64,000 nt of DNA from Comamonas_C sp026954015 (GCA_035063785.1 JAPSFS010000002.1:186001-250000), one strand, 5' to 3'. Positions 36,098 through 46,980 are shown, counted from the first letter of the stretch. Numbers and translations are program-made. Notes: generated from the letters alone by a model not told the origin.

Positions 36098-36127
36098 TTG
36101 TTCGGGGGTTGGGCTTGAGCATATAGT
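36098..36127 (+). promoter_or_regulatory. Candidate promoter for phaC
   Basis: TTGTTC at 36098-36103 and TATAGT at 36122-36127 are 18 bases apart, about 90 bases before the phaC ATG. It is the best -35/-10 pair in the gap; no other evidence. Confidence 0.3.
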
Positions 36128-36218
36128 GTCTTGCGGCTGTGCCGGTTGCGGCGCAGCGTCGCGAGGAGGGCCGCCGCGAGCGGCATCACTATTCAAACTG
36201 ATCAGCGCTGGAGGCAAC

Positions 36219-37934
36219 ATGGGTACCAATCCGGGCGGGGCGTACGACCCGCAGAAGATGCAGCAACTGTGGGCCGAGAGCTGGGGCCGCATGCTGCAGG
36301 CGTTTCAGCCGGTGGATGTGGGCGCGCTTTCCACCGCGATGCAGCCGCTGCAGACGGTGGGTTTTTCGCCCGAGAAGCTCGCGCAGCTGCAGCAGCAATA
36401 CCTCGATGGCGCGCGCACGCTCTGGGGCCAGAGCTGGGGCAACGGCGCGCAGCATGCGAGCAGCGACCGGCGCTTTGCCAACGACGCGTGGTCGAAGAAC
36501 CCGCTCTCGGCCTTCGCCGTGGCCGCCTACGAGCTGCAGGCGCGCACGCTCACCGCGATGGTCGATGCGGTGCAGGCCGACGAGAAGACGCGCGCGCGCA
36601 TCCGCTTCAGCGTCGAGCAGTTCCTGGCGGCGAGCGCGCCGAGCAACTTCCTTGCGTTCAACGTCGAGGCGCAGAAGAAGGCGCTGCAGACCCAGGGCGA
36701 GAGCCTGGCGCAGGGCATGACCAACCTGCTCAAGGACATCCAGCAGGGCCATATCTCGATGACCGACGAGAGCCGCTTCAAGGTCGGCGAGAACGTCGCC
36801 ACGACCGAGGGCGCGGTGGTGTTCGAAAACGACCTGCTGCAGCTCATCGAATACAAGCCGCTCACCGCCAAGGTGTACGAGCGGCCCTTCCTGATGGTGC
36901 CGCCGTGCATCAACAAGTACTACATCCTGGATCTGCAGCCGGACAACTCCTTCATCCGCTACGCCGTCTCGCAGGGGCACCGCACCTTCGTCGTGAGCTG
37001 GCGCAACCCGGACATGACGCTCGCCGACAAGACCTGGGACGACTACATCGGCGGCGCCGTGATCGAGGCCATCTCCACCGTGCGCGCGATCACCGGCGCG
37101 CGCCAGATCAACACGCTCGGCTTCTGCGTGGGCGGCACCATGCTCTCCAACGCGCTGGCGGTGCTCGCCGCGCGCGGTGAGGATGCCGTGGCCAGCGCCA
37201 CCTTCCTCACGACGCTGATCGACTTCACCGAGACCGGCGTGCTCGACGTCTTCATCGACGAGAACTTCGTGCGCCTGCGCGAGCTGCAGATGGGACAGGG
37301 CGGCCTCATGAAGGGGCAGGATCTGGCCTCCACCTTCAGCTTCCTGCGGCCCAACGACCTGGTGTGGAACTACGTCGTCGGCAACTACCTCAAGGGCGAG
37401 ACGCCGCCAGCGTTCGACCTGCTCTACTGGAACTGCGACGGCACCAACCTGCCTGGGCCCTACTACGCCTGGTATCTGCGCAACTTCTACCTGGAAAACA
37501 ACTTCGTGCGACCGGGCGGCATCACGGTCTGCGGCGAAAAGCTTGACCTGGGCCAGGTCAGACTGCCGGTGTACATCTACGGCTCGCGCGAGGACCACAT
37601 CGTGCCCATCGGCGGCGCCTACGCTTCCACGCAGCATCTGCCGGGCAGGAAGCGCTTCGTCATGGGCGCGTCGGGCCATATCGCGGGCGTCATCAACCCG
37701 CCGGCCAAGAAAAAGCGCAGCCACTGGACGCGCGAGGACGGCAAGTTCCCCAAGGTGGTGGACGACTGGATCGCAGGTGCCACCGAGCATCCGGGGAGCT
37801 GGTGGGATGACTGGGCCGCGTGGCTCAAGCCGCACGCGGGCAAGCAGATCGCCGCGCCCAAGGGCTACGGCAAGGGTACGCGCTACAAGGCCATCGAGCC
37901 CGCACCCGGCCGCTACGTGCTGCAGAAGGCGTGA
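36219..37934 (+). CDS. phaC: Class I poly(3-hydroxyalkanoate) synthase
   Basis: A 571-residue PHA synthase. The lipase-like box GFCVGG puts the nucleophile at Cys303; YGSREDHIVP and ASGHIAGVI supply the Asp and His of the triad. Length fits class I. It polymerises 3-hydroxyacyl-CoA, mainly 3-hydroxybutyryl-CoA, at the granule surface. ATG 36219 follows GGAGG. phaA and phaB follow on the same strand, and phaZ is about 6 kb downstream, so synthesis and mobilisation genes lie together. Confidence 0.95.
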   Translation: MGTNPGGAYDPQKMQQLWAESWGRMLQAFQPVDVGALSTAMQPLQTVGFSPEKLAQLQQQYLDGARTLWGQSWGNGAQHASSDRRFANDAWSKNPLSAFAVAAYELQARTLTAMVDAVQADEKTRARIRFSVEQFLAASAPSNFLAFNVEAQKKALQTQGESLAQGMTNLLKDIQQGHISMTDESRFKVGENVATTEGAVVFENDLLQLIEYKPLTAKVYERPFLMVPPCINKYYILDLQPDNSFIRYAVSQGHRTFVVSWRNPDMTLADKTWDDYIGGAVIEAISTVRAITGARQINTLGFCVGGTMLSNALAVLAARGEDAVASATFLTTLIDFTETGVLDVFIDENFVRLRELQMGQGGLMKGQDLASTFSFLRPNDLVWNYVVGNYLKGETPPAFDLLYWNCDGTNLPGPYYAWYLRNFYLENNFVRPGGITVCGEKLDLGQVRLPVYIYGSREDHIVPIGGAYASTQHLPGRKRFVMGASGHIAGVINPPAKKKRSHWTREDGKFPKVVDDWIAGATEHPGSWWDDWAAWLKPHAGKQIAAPKGYGKGTRYKAIEPAPGRYVLQKA

Positions 37935-38024
37935 TGCGGGCGCTGGTGCGTAGATACTGACACCATAATTCATGCGCGGCGCGAGAGGGTCGGCCGCGGG
38001 TTTTTCAGCAAAGAAAGGTTCGTC

Positions 38025-39206
<1,182 letters not shown>

Positions 39207-39315
39207 GGCCGGAACCACCCGTGCGGCGGTGGCGGCGTGCTGGTGTTAACCATGGCACGGGCCGCCACCAAACTGCGTTAGAGTTGATCAGGACATTACA
39301 CAAGGAGCAACAACC

Positions 39316-40053
39316 ATGGGTCAGAGAACGGCATACGTCACCGGCGGGATGGGCGGCATAGGCACGGCCATCTGCCAGCGCTTTCACAAGGATGGCTACA
39401 CGGTCATCGCGGGCTGCGGCCCCACGCGCGACTTTCAGAAGTGGCTGGACGAGCAGAAGGCGCAGGGCTACACCTTTTACGCATCGGTCGGCAACGTGAG
39501 CGACTGGGATTCGACGGTGGAGGCCTTCGCGAAGGCGAAGGCGGAGCACGGGCCTATCGACATCCTGGTGAACAACGCCGGCATCACGCGTGACCGCATG
39601 TTCGTCAAGATGTCGCCCGAAGACTGGCGCCAGGTGATCGACACCAACCTCAACAGCATGTTCAACGTCACCAAGCAGGTGGTGGCCGACATGGTCGAGC
39701 GCGGCTGGGGTCGCATCATCAACATCTCGAGCGTGAACGGCGAGAAGGGCCAGGCCGGGCAGACCAACTATTCGGCGGCCAAGGCTGGCATGCACGGCTT
39801 CACGATGGCGCTGGCGCAGGAGATGGCCACCAAGGGCGTGACCGTCAACACCGTGGCGCCGGGCTACATCGGCACCGACATGGTCAAGGCCATCCGCCCC
39901 GACGTGCTGGAAAAGATCGTCGCCACGGTGCCGGTCAAGCGCCTGGGCGAGCCGAGCGAGATTGCCTCCATCATCTCGTGGCTCGCCTCTGACGAAGGGG
40001 GCTACTCCACGGGGGCAGAATTCTCGGTCAATGGCGGTCTGCACATGAACTGA
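39316..40053 (+). CDS. phaB: Acetoacetyl-CoA reductase
   Basis: A 245-residue SDR: GGMGGIG at 10-16, NNAGITRD, and the Ser / Tyr-x3-Lys set in INISSVNG and NYSAAK. It reduces acetoacetyl-CoA to (R)-3-hydroxybutyryl-CoA with NADPH. ATG 39316 follows AAGGAG. The strong terminator at 40074-40100 closes the pha operon. Confidence 0.95.
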   Translation: MGQRTAYVTGGMGGIGTAICQRFHKDGYTVIAGCGPTRDFQKWLDEQKAQGYTFYASVGNVSDWDSTVEAFAKAKAEHGPIDILVNNAGITRDRMFVKMSPEDWRQVIDTNLNSMFNVTKQVVADMVERGWGRIINISSVNGEKGQAGQTNYSAAKAGMHGFTMALAQEMATKGVTVNTVAPGYIGTDMVKAIRPDVLEKIVATVPVKRLGEPSEIASIISWLASDEGGYSTGAEFSVNGGLHMN

Positions 40054-40073
40054 CGGGGGAAGCGCCCGCCAGC

Positions 40074-40100
40074 AAAAAGCCCCGCGTTGCGGGGCTTTTT
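40074..40100 (+). terminator. Intrinsic terminator of the phaCAB operon
   Basis: A 12-bp stem (AAAAAGCCCCGC / GCGGGGCTTTTT, loop GTT) with a T run on the + strand, 21 bases after the phaB stop. The A run on the left arm means it could also stop transcripts from the opposite side. Confidence 0.92.
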
Positions 40101-40147
40101 CGTGCTGCCGCGCATGCCCGTGTGCGGGGCAGGCGCAGCGTCCGGTG

Positions 40148-40240
40148 TCACAGGCCGTGGCGTGCGGGCGCGCGTTTGCGGTCGCGCTCGTCCTCGGGCC
40201 ACAACGAGGGCTGGACGTGCAAGAGCGTGGTGGTGAACAT
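40148..40240 (-). CDS. Candidate 30-residue small protein with structured leader
   Basis: On the minus strand ATG 40240 is preceded by AAGGAGTTT at optimal distance, the strongest ribosome binding site in the gap. The frame encodes 30 residues: MFTTTLLHVQPSLWPEDERD, then RKRAPARHGL and TGA. I do not recognise it. The first half is hydrophobic with Trp, the rest charged and basic. It stands alone between the phaB terminator and the 3' end of the ABC-F gene, so it would need its own promoter in the AT-rich stretch 40320-40384. Confidence 0.4.
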   Translation of the reverse strand: MFTTTLLHVQPSLWPEDERDRKRAPARHGL

Positions 40241-40267
40241 CGTCGAAACTCCTTAGATGCACACCTC

Positions 40268-40317
40268 AACGCGGCCCATCGGGCCTGCGTTGACAGCATT
40301 CCGGCAGAAAACGCAGG
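40268..40317 (-). promoter_or_regulatory. Leader with two overlapping hairpins upstream of the small gene
   Basis: On the minus strand CCTGCGT (40317-40311) can pair with ACGCAGG (40290-40284). The segment AACGCAGGCCC can instead pair with GGGCCGCGTT (about 40277-40268). The two stems share AACGCAGG and exclude each other, as in attenuators and riboswitches. The remaining sequence from 40318 to 40384 is AT-rich. Confidence 0.4.
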
Positions 40318-40384
40318 TTTCTACCTATCTGCACAATTTCGCGAAACAAGTAACGTAACCAATTGAATATAAACGAATTTTCAC

Positions 40385-42343
40385 TCACCATGTTGGCGCG
40401 GCCTGCGTGAGCTCTTCCAGTTCCTGCGAAATCTCCAGCCAGCGCTCTTCGCACGCCCCCAGGGTGTCGGTCACGGTCTTGAGCTCCCGGCCCGCCTCGG
40501 CGATGCGCGTAGGGCTGAGCGGTGTGGCGAGCTCGCTCTGCAACGCGGATAGCCTGGCTTCCAGCGTCGCCATGCGCTGCTCGAGGGTGGCCAGTTCCGT
40601 GCGCATTGGCCGCGTCTTTTCGGCGAGCTGCTGGCGCGCCTGCGCGGCCAGGCGCCGCGCCTCGCGCGGATCGATCGTGGGGGTGTCGCTGGCGCTTGTC
40701 TGGGCGGGTTCGTGGCGTGCGGATTCCCGCAGGCGTCGCGATTCATCGAGCAGGTAGCGCTGGTAAGCGTCCAGGTCCCCGTCGAACGGAAGGACCTGGC
40801 CGCGCGTGACGAGCCAGAAGTCGTCGCAGACCGCGCGCAGCAGGTGGCGGTCGTGGCTCACGAGCACCACGGTGCCGTCGAAGTCGCCCAGCGCCATCGC
40901 AAGGGCTTCGCGCGTGGCCAGGTCCAGGTGGTTGGTGGGTTCGTCCAGCAGCAGCAGGTTGGGGCGCTGCCAGACGATGAGCGCCAGCACCAGCCGTGCC
41001 TTTTCGCCGCCGCTCATGCTCGCCACGCGCTGGCTCGCCATGTCACCCGTGAAGTTGAAGCTGCCCAGGTAGCTGCGCAAGTCCTGCTCGCGCGCCGCTT
41101 CGCCCGGTGGTGCGGTTTCGCGCGCGGTACGGATGAGGTGCTCCAGCGGCGTGTCCTGCGGACGCAGGATGTCGAGCTCCTGCTGCGCGAAATAGCCGAT
41201 CGCCAGGCCCTTGCCCTCGGTGATCGTGCCCGACAGCGGCGCGAGCACGCGCGCGATGGTCTTTACCAGCGTGGACTTGCCTTGTCCGTTGGCGCCAAGG
41301 ATGCCGATGCGCTGGCCCGCGAGGACCGTGCGGTTGACGCCGCGCACGACTGTCGTCGCGCTGCCGTCGTCGCCACGGTAGCCCAGCCGCACGTCGTCGA
41401 GCACCAGCATGGGGTTGGGCAGGTTCGCCGGGTCGCGGAAAACGAAGTGGAAATCCGCTTGCGCGAGCACCGGGGCGACCTTTTCCATGCGCTCGATCTG
41501 CTTGACGCGGCTTTGTGCCTGTCTGGCCTTGGTGGCCTTGGCCTTGAAGCGGTCGATGAAGTACTGCAGGTGGGCGATCTTCTCCTGCTGGCGCTCGAAC
41601 GCCGCCTGCTGCAGCACGAGCTGCTGCGCGCGCTGCTCCTCGAACTGGCTGTAGTTGCCGCTGTAGCGCGTGAGGCGTGCGCCCTCGATGTGCAGCGTGA
41701 CGCGCGTCACGGCGTCGAGGAACTCGCGGTCGTGGCTGATCACGAGCAGCGTGCCGCTGTAGCGCGTGAGCCAGCTTTCGAGCCACACCAGCGCGTCCAG
41801 GTCCAGGTGGTTGGTCGGTTCGTCCAGCAGCAGCAGGTCGCTCGGGCACATGAGCGCGCGCGCCAGCTGCAGCCGCATGCGCCAGCCGCCGGAAAAGCTG
41901 TCGGTAGGTTGCTGCAGTTGCGCCGGCTGAAAGCCCAGGCCGAGGATGAGGGCCTGCGCGCGGGCGGTGGCGTCGTGCGCTCCGGCGTCGGCCAGATCGG
42001 CGTGCGCCTGCGCGATGGCCATGCCGTTGCCTGCGGCCTGCGCCTGCGCGAGCTGCGCCTGCAGCTGCGTCAGCCGGGTGTCGCCCGCGAGCACGAAGGC
42101 GGTTGCGGGCTCGGCGGTCTGCGGCATTTCCTGCGCCACGCTGGCCAGACGCCATTGCCGAGGCAGCGCCACGTCGCCGCTGTCCTCGTGCAGCGTGCCC
42201 TGCAGCAGCGCGAAGAGCGACGATTTGCCCGCACCGTTGCGCCCGACGAGGCCGACGCGTTCACCGGGCTGGATGGTGGCGCTCGCGCCGTCGAGCACCA
42301 CCTTGGTGCCACGGCGCAAGGTGACGTTCTTCAGGGTCAGCAT
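40385..42343 (-). CDS. ABC-F family ATPase (Uup/YheS-like)
   Basis: A 652-residue protein with two ABC domains and no membrane part: Walker A GRNGAGKSS and GANGQGKST, signatures SGGWRMRL and SGGEKARL, and LLLDEPTNHLD twice. A charged linker (about 240-290) and a C-terminal coiled coil (about 540-640) match the Uup/YheS type. ABC-F proteins act on ribosomes, resolving stalls. It is separated from pilU by 66 bases; both may share a transcript starting above pilU. Confidence 0.9.
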   Translation of the reverse strand: MLTLKNVTLRRGTKVVLDGASATIQPGERVGLVGRNGAGKSSLFALLQGTLHEDSGDVALPRQWRLASVAQEMPQTAEPATAFVLAGDTRLTQLQAQLAQAQAAGNGMAIAQAHADLADAGAHDATARAQALILGLGFQPAQLQQPTDSFSGGWRMRLQLARALMCPSDLLLLDEPTNHLDLDALVWLESWLTRYSGTLLVISHDREFLDAVTRVTLHIEGARLTRYSGNYSQFEEQRAQQLVLQQAAFERQQEKIAHLQYFIDRFKAKATKARQAQSRVKQIERMEKVAPVLAQADFHFVFRDPANLPNPMLVLDDVRLGYRGDDGSATTVVRGVNRTVLAGQRIGILGANGQGKSTLVKTIARVLAPLSGTITEGKGLAIGYFAQQELDILRPQDTPLEHLIRTARETAPPGEAAREQDLRSYLGSFNFTGDMASQRVASMSGGEKARLVLALIVWQRPNLLLLDEPTNHLDLATREALAMALGDFDGTVVLVSHDRHLLRAVCDDFWLVTRGQVLPFDGDLDAYQRYLLDESRRLRESARHEPAQTSASDTPTIDPREARRLAAQARQQLAEKTRPMRTELATLEQRMATLEARLSALQSELATPLSPTRIAEAGRELKTVTDTLGACEERWLEISQELEELTQAAPTW

Positions 42344-42409
42344 GCAGGGGCGGCCCGTTCGGGGGCCAGCGGCGTCGAGCCGCCATGGGCCGGTTGCGCG
42401 AAGGGTGCC

Positions 42410-43573
42410 TCAGGCAGGTTTGACGTCCAGCACGATCTCCGTGAAGGAGGCCTGGTCGTCCTCGGGCATCTCTTCGGCTTCTCGTTGCGCCTTGGCTGCG
42501 CGTGCGGCCATTGTGAAGTCGTTTTGCAGGCGCCACATGAGGTTGGTCGGAGAATCGGCGTTCGCCAGGCCTTCCTTGCGCGTGATCTTTTCGTCCATGA
42601 TGAGATGGGCGAGCGCTTCCTCGAAGGTCTGCGATCCTTCGGCCATGGATTTTTCCATCGCGTCGCGCACGCCGGAGAAGTCGCCCTTCTCGATCAGGTC
42701 GCCCACGAGCTTGGTGTTGAGCATCACCTCGGTGGCGGGCAGGCGCTCGCCGTGCGGCGTGCGCACGAGACGCTGCGAGACGATGGCCTTGAGCGCGGAT
42801 GAGAGGTCCCCCAGCATGGTGGAGCGGACCTCGACCGGGTAGAACGACAGGATGCGGTTGAGCGCGTGGTAGCTGTTGTTGCCGTGCAGGGTCGCGAGGC
42901 ACAGGTGGCCCGATTGCGCATAGGCGATGGCGGCCGACATGGTTTCGCGGTCGCGGATTTCGCCGATCAGGATCACGTCGGGGGCCTGGCGCAACGCGTT
43001 CTTGAGCGCAGTTTGCAGCGTGCGCGTGTCACTGCCGACTTCGCGCTGGTTGACGATGGACTTGCGGTTCTTGAACTGGTATTCGATGGGCTCCTCGACG
43101 GTGAGGATGTGGCCAGTCATCGCGGCGTTGCGCTCGTCGATCATCGCGGCAAGCGTCGTGCTCTTGCCCGAGCCGGTGGCGCCCACGAGCAGGATCAATC
43201 CACGCTTTTCCATGATGAGATCGCTCAGCACGGGCGGCAGGTTCAGCGTCGACAGCTGGGGAATGTCCTGCGCGATGAAACGGATGACGACGGCATAGGT
43301 GCCGCGCTGGCGCATGGCGCTGATACGAAAGCGCCCCACGCCGGTGAGCGGGACGCCCATGTTGAGTTCGCCCGTTTCCTCCAGCTCCTCGATGCGCTCG
43401 GGGGGCACGACCTCGGCCAGCAGGTTCCTGGGCGAGTCGGGGGCGAGCAGCTGGTTGTTGACGGGGACGCACTCACCGTTGATCTTGATGAGCGCCGGCG
43501 CGTTGGCCGAAAGGTAGACGTCCGAGGCCTTTTTTTCGCCCATCAGTCTCAATATGCGTTCCATCGTGCCCAT
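42410..43573 (-). CDS. pilU: Type IV pilus twitching ATPase, PilU-type
   Basis: A 387-residue secretion-type ATPase starting at ATG 43573 with AGGAG upstream. It has the N-terminal SDVYLSANAPAL domain, Walker A GATGSGKST (131-139), the Asp box DVILIGEIRDRETM and HLCLATLHGNN. MERILRLMGEKKASDV and the acidic tail beyond position 350 fit PilU rather than PilT. It assists pilus retraction. No other pilus genes are in the window, which is unusual since pilU often follows pilT. Confidence 0.85.
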   Translation of the reverse strand: MGTMERILRLMGEKKASDVYLSANAPALIKINGECVPVNNQLLAPDSPRNLLAEVVPPERIEELEETGELNMGVPLTGVGRFRISAMRQRGTYAVVIRFIAQDIPQLSTLNLPPVLSDLIMEKRGLILLVGATGSGKSTTLAAMIDERNAAMTGHILTVEEPIEYQFKNRKSIVNQREVGSDTRTLQTALKNALRQAPDVILIGEIRDRETMSAAIAYAQSGHLCLATLHGNNSYHALNRILSFYPVEVRSTMLGDLSSALKAIVSQRLVRTPHGERLPATEVMLNTKLVGDLIEKGDFSGVRDAMEKSMAEGSQTFEEALAHLIMDEKITRKEGLANADSPTNLMWRLQNDFTMAARAAKAQREAEEMPEDDQASFTEIVLDVKPA

Positions 43574-43707
43574 CGGTATCTCCTCGCTCTGCTTGCGAAC
43601 TTCCATTATCGGCGATGCCACCTCCGAAGTGGCGCGTCCAGGCGGCCCCGCAGGGGCGGCTTTCATGGTTATCGGCTGAAACGCCGTGCAATGGAGGCCG
43701 TCGCGAT

Positions 43708-44358
43708 CTACCGCGTATTTGCCGGCGTGTGCCCCGCGCGCGAGCGCGCGAGGATGGCACTGATCGTTGCACGCCTGTCGTTTGCCGAGGGCGTGGTGAT
43801 CGCGGGGTTGGCCGCACGGGCTGCAGCGGACGCGCCGTGCAGGCGGGTCTGCCGCGCGGCGTAGCGCTCCCGTGCGTGCGCTGCCTGCTTTTCAGACCAG
43901 GCGGACCAGCCGGTTGCCGTACCGCTCACGTTTTCCATGGCAATGCAATCGACCGGGCAGGCCGCTACGCACAGCTCGCAGCCGGTGCAGTGCTCGTCGA
44001 TGATGGTGTGCATGCGCTTGTGGATGCCGACGATCGCGTCCGTCGGGCACGCCTTGGCGCACAGCGTGCAGCCTATGCACCAGTCTTCGTCGATGACCGC
44101 GACCGTGCGCGGCGCCTCGCTGCCGTGCTCCGGGTCCAGTGGCTGCGCCGGCATGCCGGTGATTGCGGCCAGCCGGGCCATGCCCTCGGCGCCACCGGGC
44201 GGGCAGCGGTTGATGGGGGCCTGGCCGCTCGCGATCGCCTGCGCGTAGGCCGCGCAATCGGGGTAGCCGCAGCGCGTGCACTGCGTTTGCGGCAGCGCCG
44301 CCTCGATGCGCGCGGCGAGCGCATCCACGGCGGGAGCATGCGCCGGTGCAGGCGCCAT
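43708..44358 (-). CDS. RsxB/RnfB-like iron-sulfur protein
   Basis: A 216-residue ferredoxin-type protein: an N-terminal Fe4S4 domain (CTRCGYPDC and RCPPGG) as in RnfB, then two CxxCxxCxxxCP clusters (CIGCTLCAKACP, CTGCELCVAACP). It lacks the N-terminal membrane helix of true RnfB and no other rnf genes are near, so it is probably a soluble electron carrier. The C-terminal 50 residues are Ala/Arg-rich. It lies 11 bases after the phaZ stop, likely on the same transcript. Confidence 0.8.
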   Translation of the reverse strand: MAPAPAHAPAVDALAARIEAALPQTQCTRCGYPDCAAYAQAIASGQAPINRCPPGGAEGMARLAAITGMPAQPLDPEHGSEAPRTVAVIDEDWCIGCTLCAKACPTDAIVGIHKRMHTIIDEHCTGCELCVAACPVDCIAMENVSGTATGWSAWSEKQAAHARERYAARQTRLHGASAAARAANPAITTPSANDRRATISAILARSRAGHTPANTR

Positions 44359-44369
44359 GGCGTGCGGCG

Positions 44370-45677
44370 TCAGGCCACCTTGCGCCTGCGCGGCGTTTCG
44401 CGCGCCGCGGCCGGTGGTTGGTGCTTGGCGATGAACTTGCGCGTCATCGGGTAGACCACCTCACGCCAGCGGCGGCCGCTGAAGATGCCGTAGTGTCCGG
44501 CGCCCGCGATGGTCTTGTGCTGGTGCATTCCGTCGGGGATGCCGGTGCACAGGTCGTGCGCGGCGCGCGTCTGGCCCGAGCCCGAGATGTCGTCAAGCTC
44601 CCCTTCCACCGTGAGCAGCGCCGTGCGGGTGATGTCTTGCGGGCGCACGCGCTCGGTGGCGCCTTCGGGCGAGACGACGTCCCACGTGCCGTTGACCAGG
44701 TTGTAGTCCTGGAACACCGTCCGTATGGTTTCGAGGTAGTAGGCCGCGTCCATGTCGAGCACGGCGTTGTACTCGTCGTAGAACTTGCGGTGCGCCGCGG
44801 CGCTCGCGTCGTCTCCCGTCATCAGGTTGCGGAAATAGTCGTAGTGGCTCGAGGCGTGGCGATCCGGGTTCATCGCAACGAAGCCCGCATGCTGCAGAAA
44901 CCCCGGATAGACCTCGCGGCCGGCGCCGGGAAAGCGGCTGGGCACGCGGTAGATCACGTTGTTCTCGAACCACTCGAAGCTGTGCTGCTCGGCCAGGTTG
45001 TTGACCGCGGTCGGCGAGCGGCGTGCGTCGATGGGGCCGCCCATCATCACCATGCTGCGGGGCGTCTGTTCGCCGCGGCTGGCCAGCAGCGAGACGGCGG
45101 CAAGCACCGGCACCGTGGGCTGGCACACGCTCATCACGTGGCATTGGCCGTAGGTGGCGTGCAGGTGGCGGATGAATTCCTGCACATAGTTGACGTAGTC
45201 GTCCAGGTGAAAGAGCCCTTCGGTGACCGGCACGTTGCGCGCATTCTTCCAGTCGGTGATGTAGACCTTGTGGCCCGACAGCAGCGTGTTCACCGTGTCG
45301 CGCAGCAACGTGGCGTGGTGGCCCGACAGCGGCGCCACGAGCAGTACCACCGGCTGTTGCTTGAGCTTGTCGAGCGTGGCCAGATCGTCGGAAAAGCGCT
45401 TGAAGCGGCGCAGCTCGCAAAACGGCTTGTCGATTTCCACGCGCTCGTGGATCGCCACATTGACCCCGTCCACATCCACCGTGCGGATGTTGAATCCGGG
45501 TTTTTCGTAGTCCTTGCCCAGCCGGTGCAACAGGTCGTAGCCGGCTGAAATGCGGTGCGCGATCGGGGTCTCGCTGAACGGCCACTGCGGGTTGCTGTAG
45601 AGCTTGGACATGACATGCGCCAGGTCGGCAAAGGGCTCCATCAGGGTACGCTGGGTCTCGTAGAGGGTATAGAGCAT
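44370..45677 (-). CDS. phaZ: Intracellular polyhydroxyalkanoate depolymerase
   Basis: A 435-residue PHB depolymerase of the intracellular type. The nucleophile is Cys175 in SVCQPTVP, replacing the usual serine, as in the Ralstonia i-PhaZ. MMGGPIDARRSPTAVN and GAGHYGIFSGRRW (with the His) are typical. No signal peptide is present. ATG 45677 (MLYTLYETQ) is the family start. It releases 3-hydroxybutyrate oligomers from granules. Its promoter lies in the 258-base gap to dusA, an AT-rich stretch around 45840-45870 with a small ATGCAT palindrome. Confidence 0.92.
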   Translation of the reverse strand: MLYTLYETQRTLMEPFADLAHVMSKLYSNPQWPFSETPIAHRISAGYDLLHRLGKDYEKPGFNIRTVDVDGVNVAIHERVEIDKPFCELRRFKRFSDDLATLDKLKQQPVVLLVAPLSGHHATLLRDTVNTLLSGHKVYITDWKNARNVPVTEGLFHLDDYVNYVQEFIRHLHATYGQCHVMSVCQPTVPVLAAVSLLASRGEQTPRSMVMMGGPIDARRSPTAVNNLAEQHSFEWFENNVIYRVPSRFPGAGREVYPGFLQHAGFVAMNPDRHASSHYDYFRNLMTGDDASAAAHRKFYDEYNAVLDMDAAYYLETIRTVFQDYNLVNGTWDVVSPEGATERVRPQDITRTALLTVEGELDDISGSGQTRAAHDLCTGIPDGMHQHKTIAGAGHYGIFSGRRWREVVYPMTRKFIAKHQPPAAARETPRRRKVA

Positions 45678-45935
45678 GAGGTCGTAGCGAGTGATGCTGC
45701 GGTGCAATATATCAATAATCCCCTGCGCCTGTCGTACGTGGAAGCACCGATAAAAAGTCGCCCGCGCGACACAGATGCAATCAATGATTACAAATCACTA
45801 TGGATTGCGTAGCGCGTACGGCGCTCAGGTGCTTGCGTATTCCCAATAACGATATGCATATGTATTTTCCGCATACCGGTGCGGTGCTGTTCGAAAGGAC
45901 TGATTCACCGGTGCCGGGTCGCGCCTGCCGGAGGC

Positions 45936-46946
45936 TCAGACCGTGGTGTTTTCGCTAATCGGGCGGATTGCTTGGTGGCGGGCGAGCGCTGCAACCTCGC
46001 GCGCACCCAGGTGCCTGAGCGTGTGGTCGCTCCAGACCTGGCGCCAGCGGCGGCTGCCGGGCAGGCCGTTGCGCAGGCCCAGCATGTGCCGCGCGATGGC
46101 GTGCCAGTGCGTGCCATGGGTGGCGGCCTCGCGCTCCATGTAGTCGACCATCGCTGCCTCGATCTGCTCGCGCTCGCGTGGCACGGCGGGGGCGCCGAAG
46201 AACCTCGTGTCCCATTCGGCCAGCCACCAGGGGTTGTGGTAGGCCTCGCGCCCGACCATCGCGCCGTCCACGCCGTCGAGCTGGGCTGAAACGGCAGCGC
46301 TGTCGCGCAGGCCCCCGTTGAGCACGACGGTCAGGCGCGGAAAGTCCTGCTTGAGCCGCGCGACGACGTCGTAGCGCAGCGGTGGAACCTCGCGGTTTTC
46401 CTTCGGAGACAGGCCGTGCAGCCAGGCGTTGCGTGCGTGCGCGATGAAGACCGAGCAGCCTGCGTCGGCCACGGTGCCGACGAAATCGCGCACGAAGCCG
46501 TAGCTTTCCTCGTGATCGATGCCAATGCGGTGCTTGACCGTGACGGGGACGGATGTCGCATCGACCATCGCCTTGACGGCATCGGCGACGAGCTGCGGCT
46601 CGCGCATCAGGCAGGCGCCGAACGCGCCGCGCTGCACGCGATCGCTCGGGCAGCCGCAGTTGAGGTTGATCTCGTCGTAGCCCCATTGCTCACCCAGGCG
46701 CGCGGCGTGCGCGAGGTCCGCGCTTTCGCTGCCGCCCAGTTGCAGCGCGAGCGGATGTTCCTCGGGGTTGAAGCGCAGGTGCCGCGCAACGTCGCCGTGC
46801 AGCAGCGCGCCGGTGGTCACCATCTCGGTGTAGAGCAGCGCGTGGCGGCTGAGCAGGCGGTGGAAGTAGCGGCAGTGCCGATCGGTCCAATCCATCATGG
46901 GCGCCACGCAGAGGCGCCAGGGGCTCGGGGCTGAGGTGTCGGGCAC
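45936..46946 (-). CDS. dusA: tRNA dihydrouridine synthase A
   Basis: A 336-residue flavoenzyme. CVAPMMDWTDRHCRYF at the N terminus, LNCGCPSDRVQ with the catalytic Cys, and VKHRIGID for substrate recognition are DusA signatures. It reduces uridine in the tRNA D-loop with NADPH and FMN. ATG 46946 sits next to a repeat copy upstream. No operon partner. Confidence 0.93.
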   Translation of the reverse strand: MPDTSAPSPWRLCVAPMMDWTDRHCRYFHRLLSRHALLYTEMVTTGALLHGDVARHLRFNPEEHPLALQLGGSESADLAHAARLGEQWGYDEINLNCGCPSDRVQRGAFGACLMREPQLVADAVKAMVDATSVPVTVKHRIGIDHEESYGFVRDFVGTVADAGCSVFIAHARNAWLHGLSPKENREVPPLRYDVVARLKQDFPRLTVVLNGGLRDSAAVSAQLDGVDGAMVGREAYHNPWWLAEWDTRFFGAPAVPREREQIEAAMVDYMEREAATHGTHWHAIARHMLGLRNGLPGSRRWRQVWSDHTLRHLGAREVAALARHQAIRPISENTTV

Positions 46947-46980
46947 GTTGGGGCCTGGATTGCAACCAGGGTTTTCAGTG

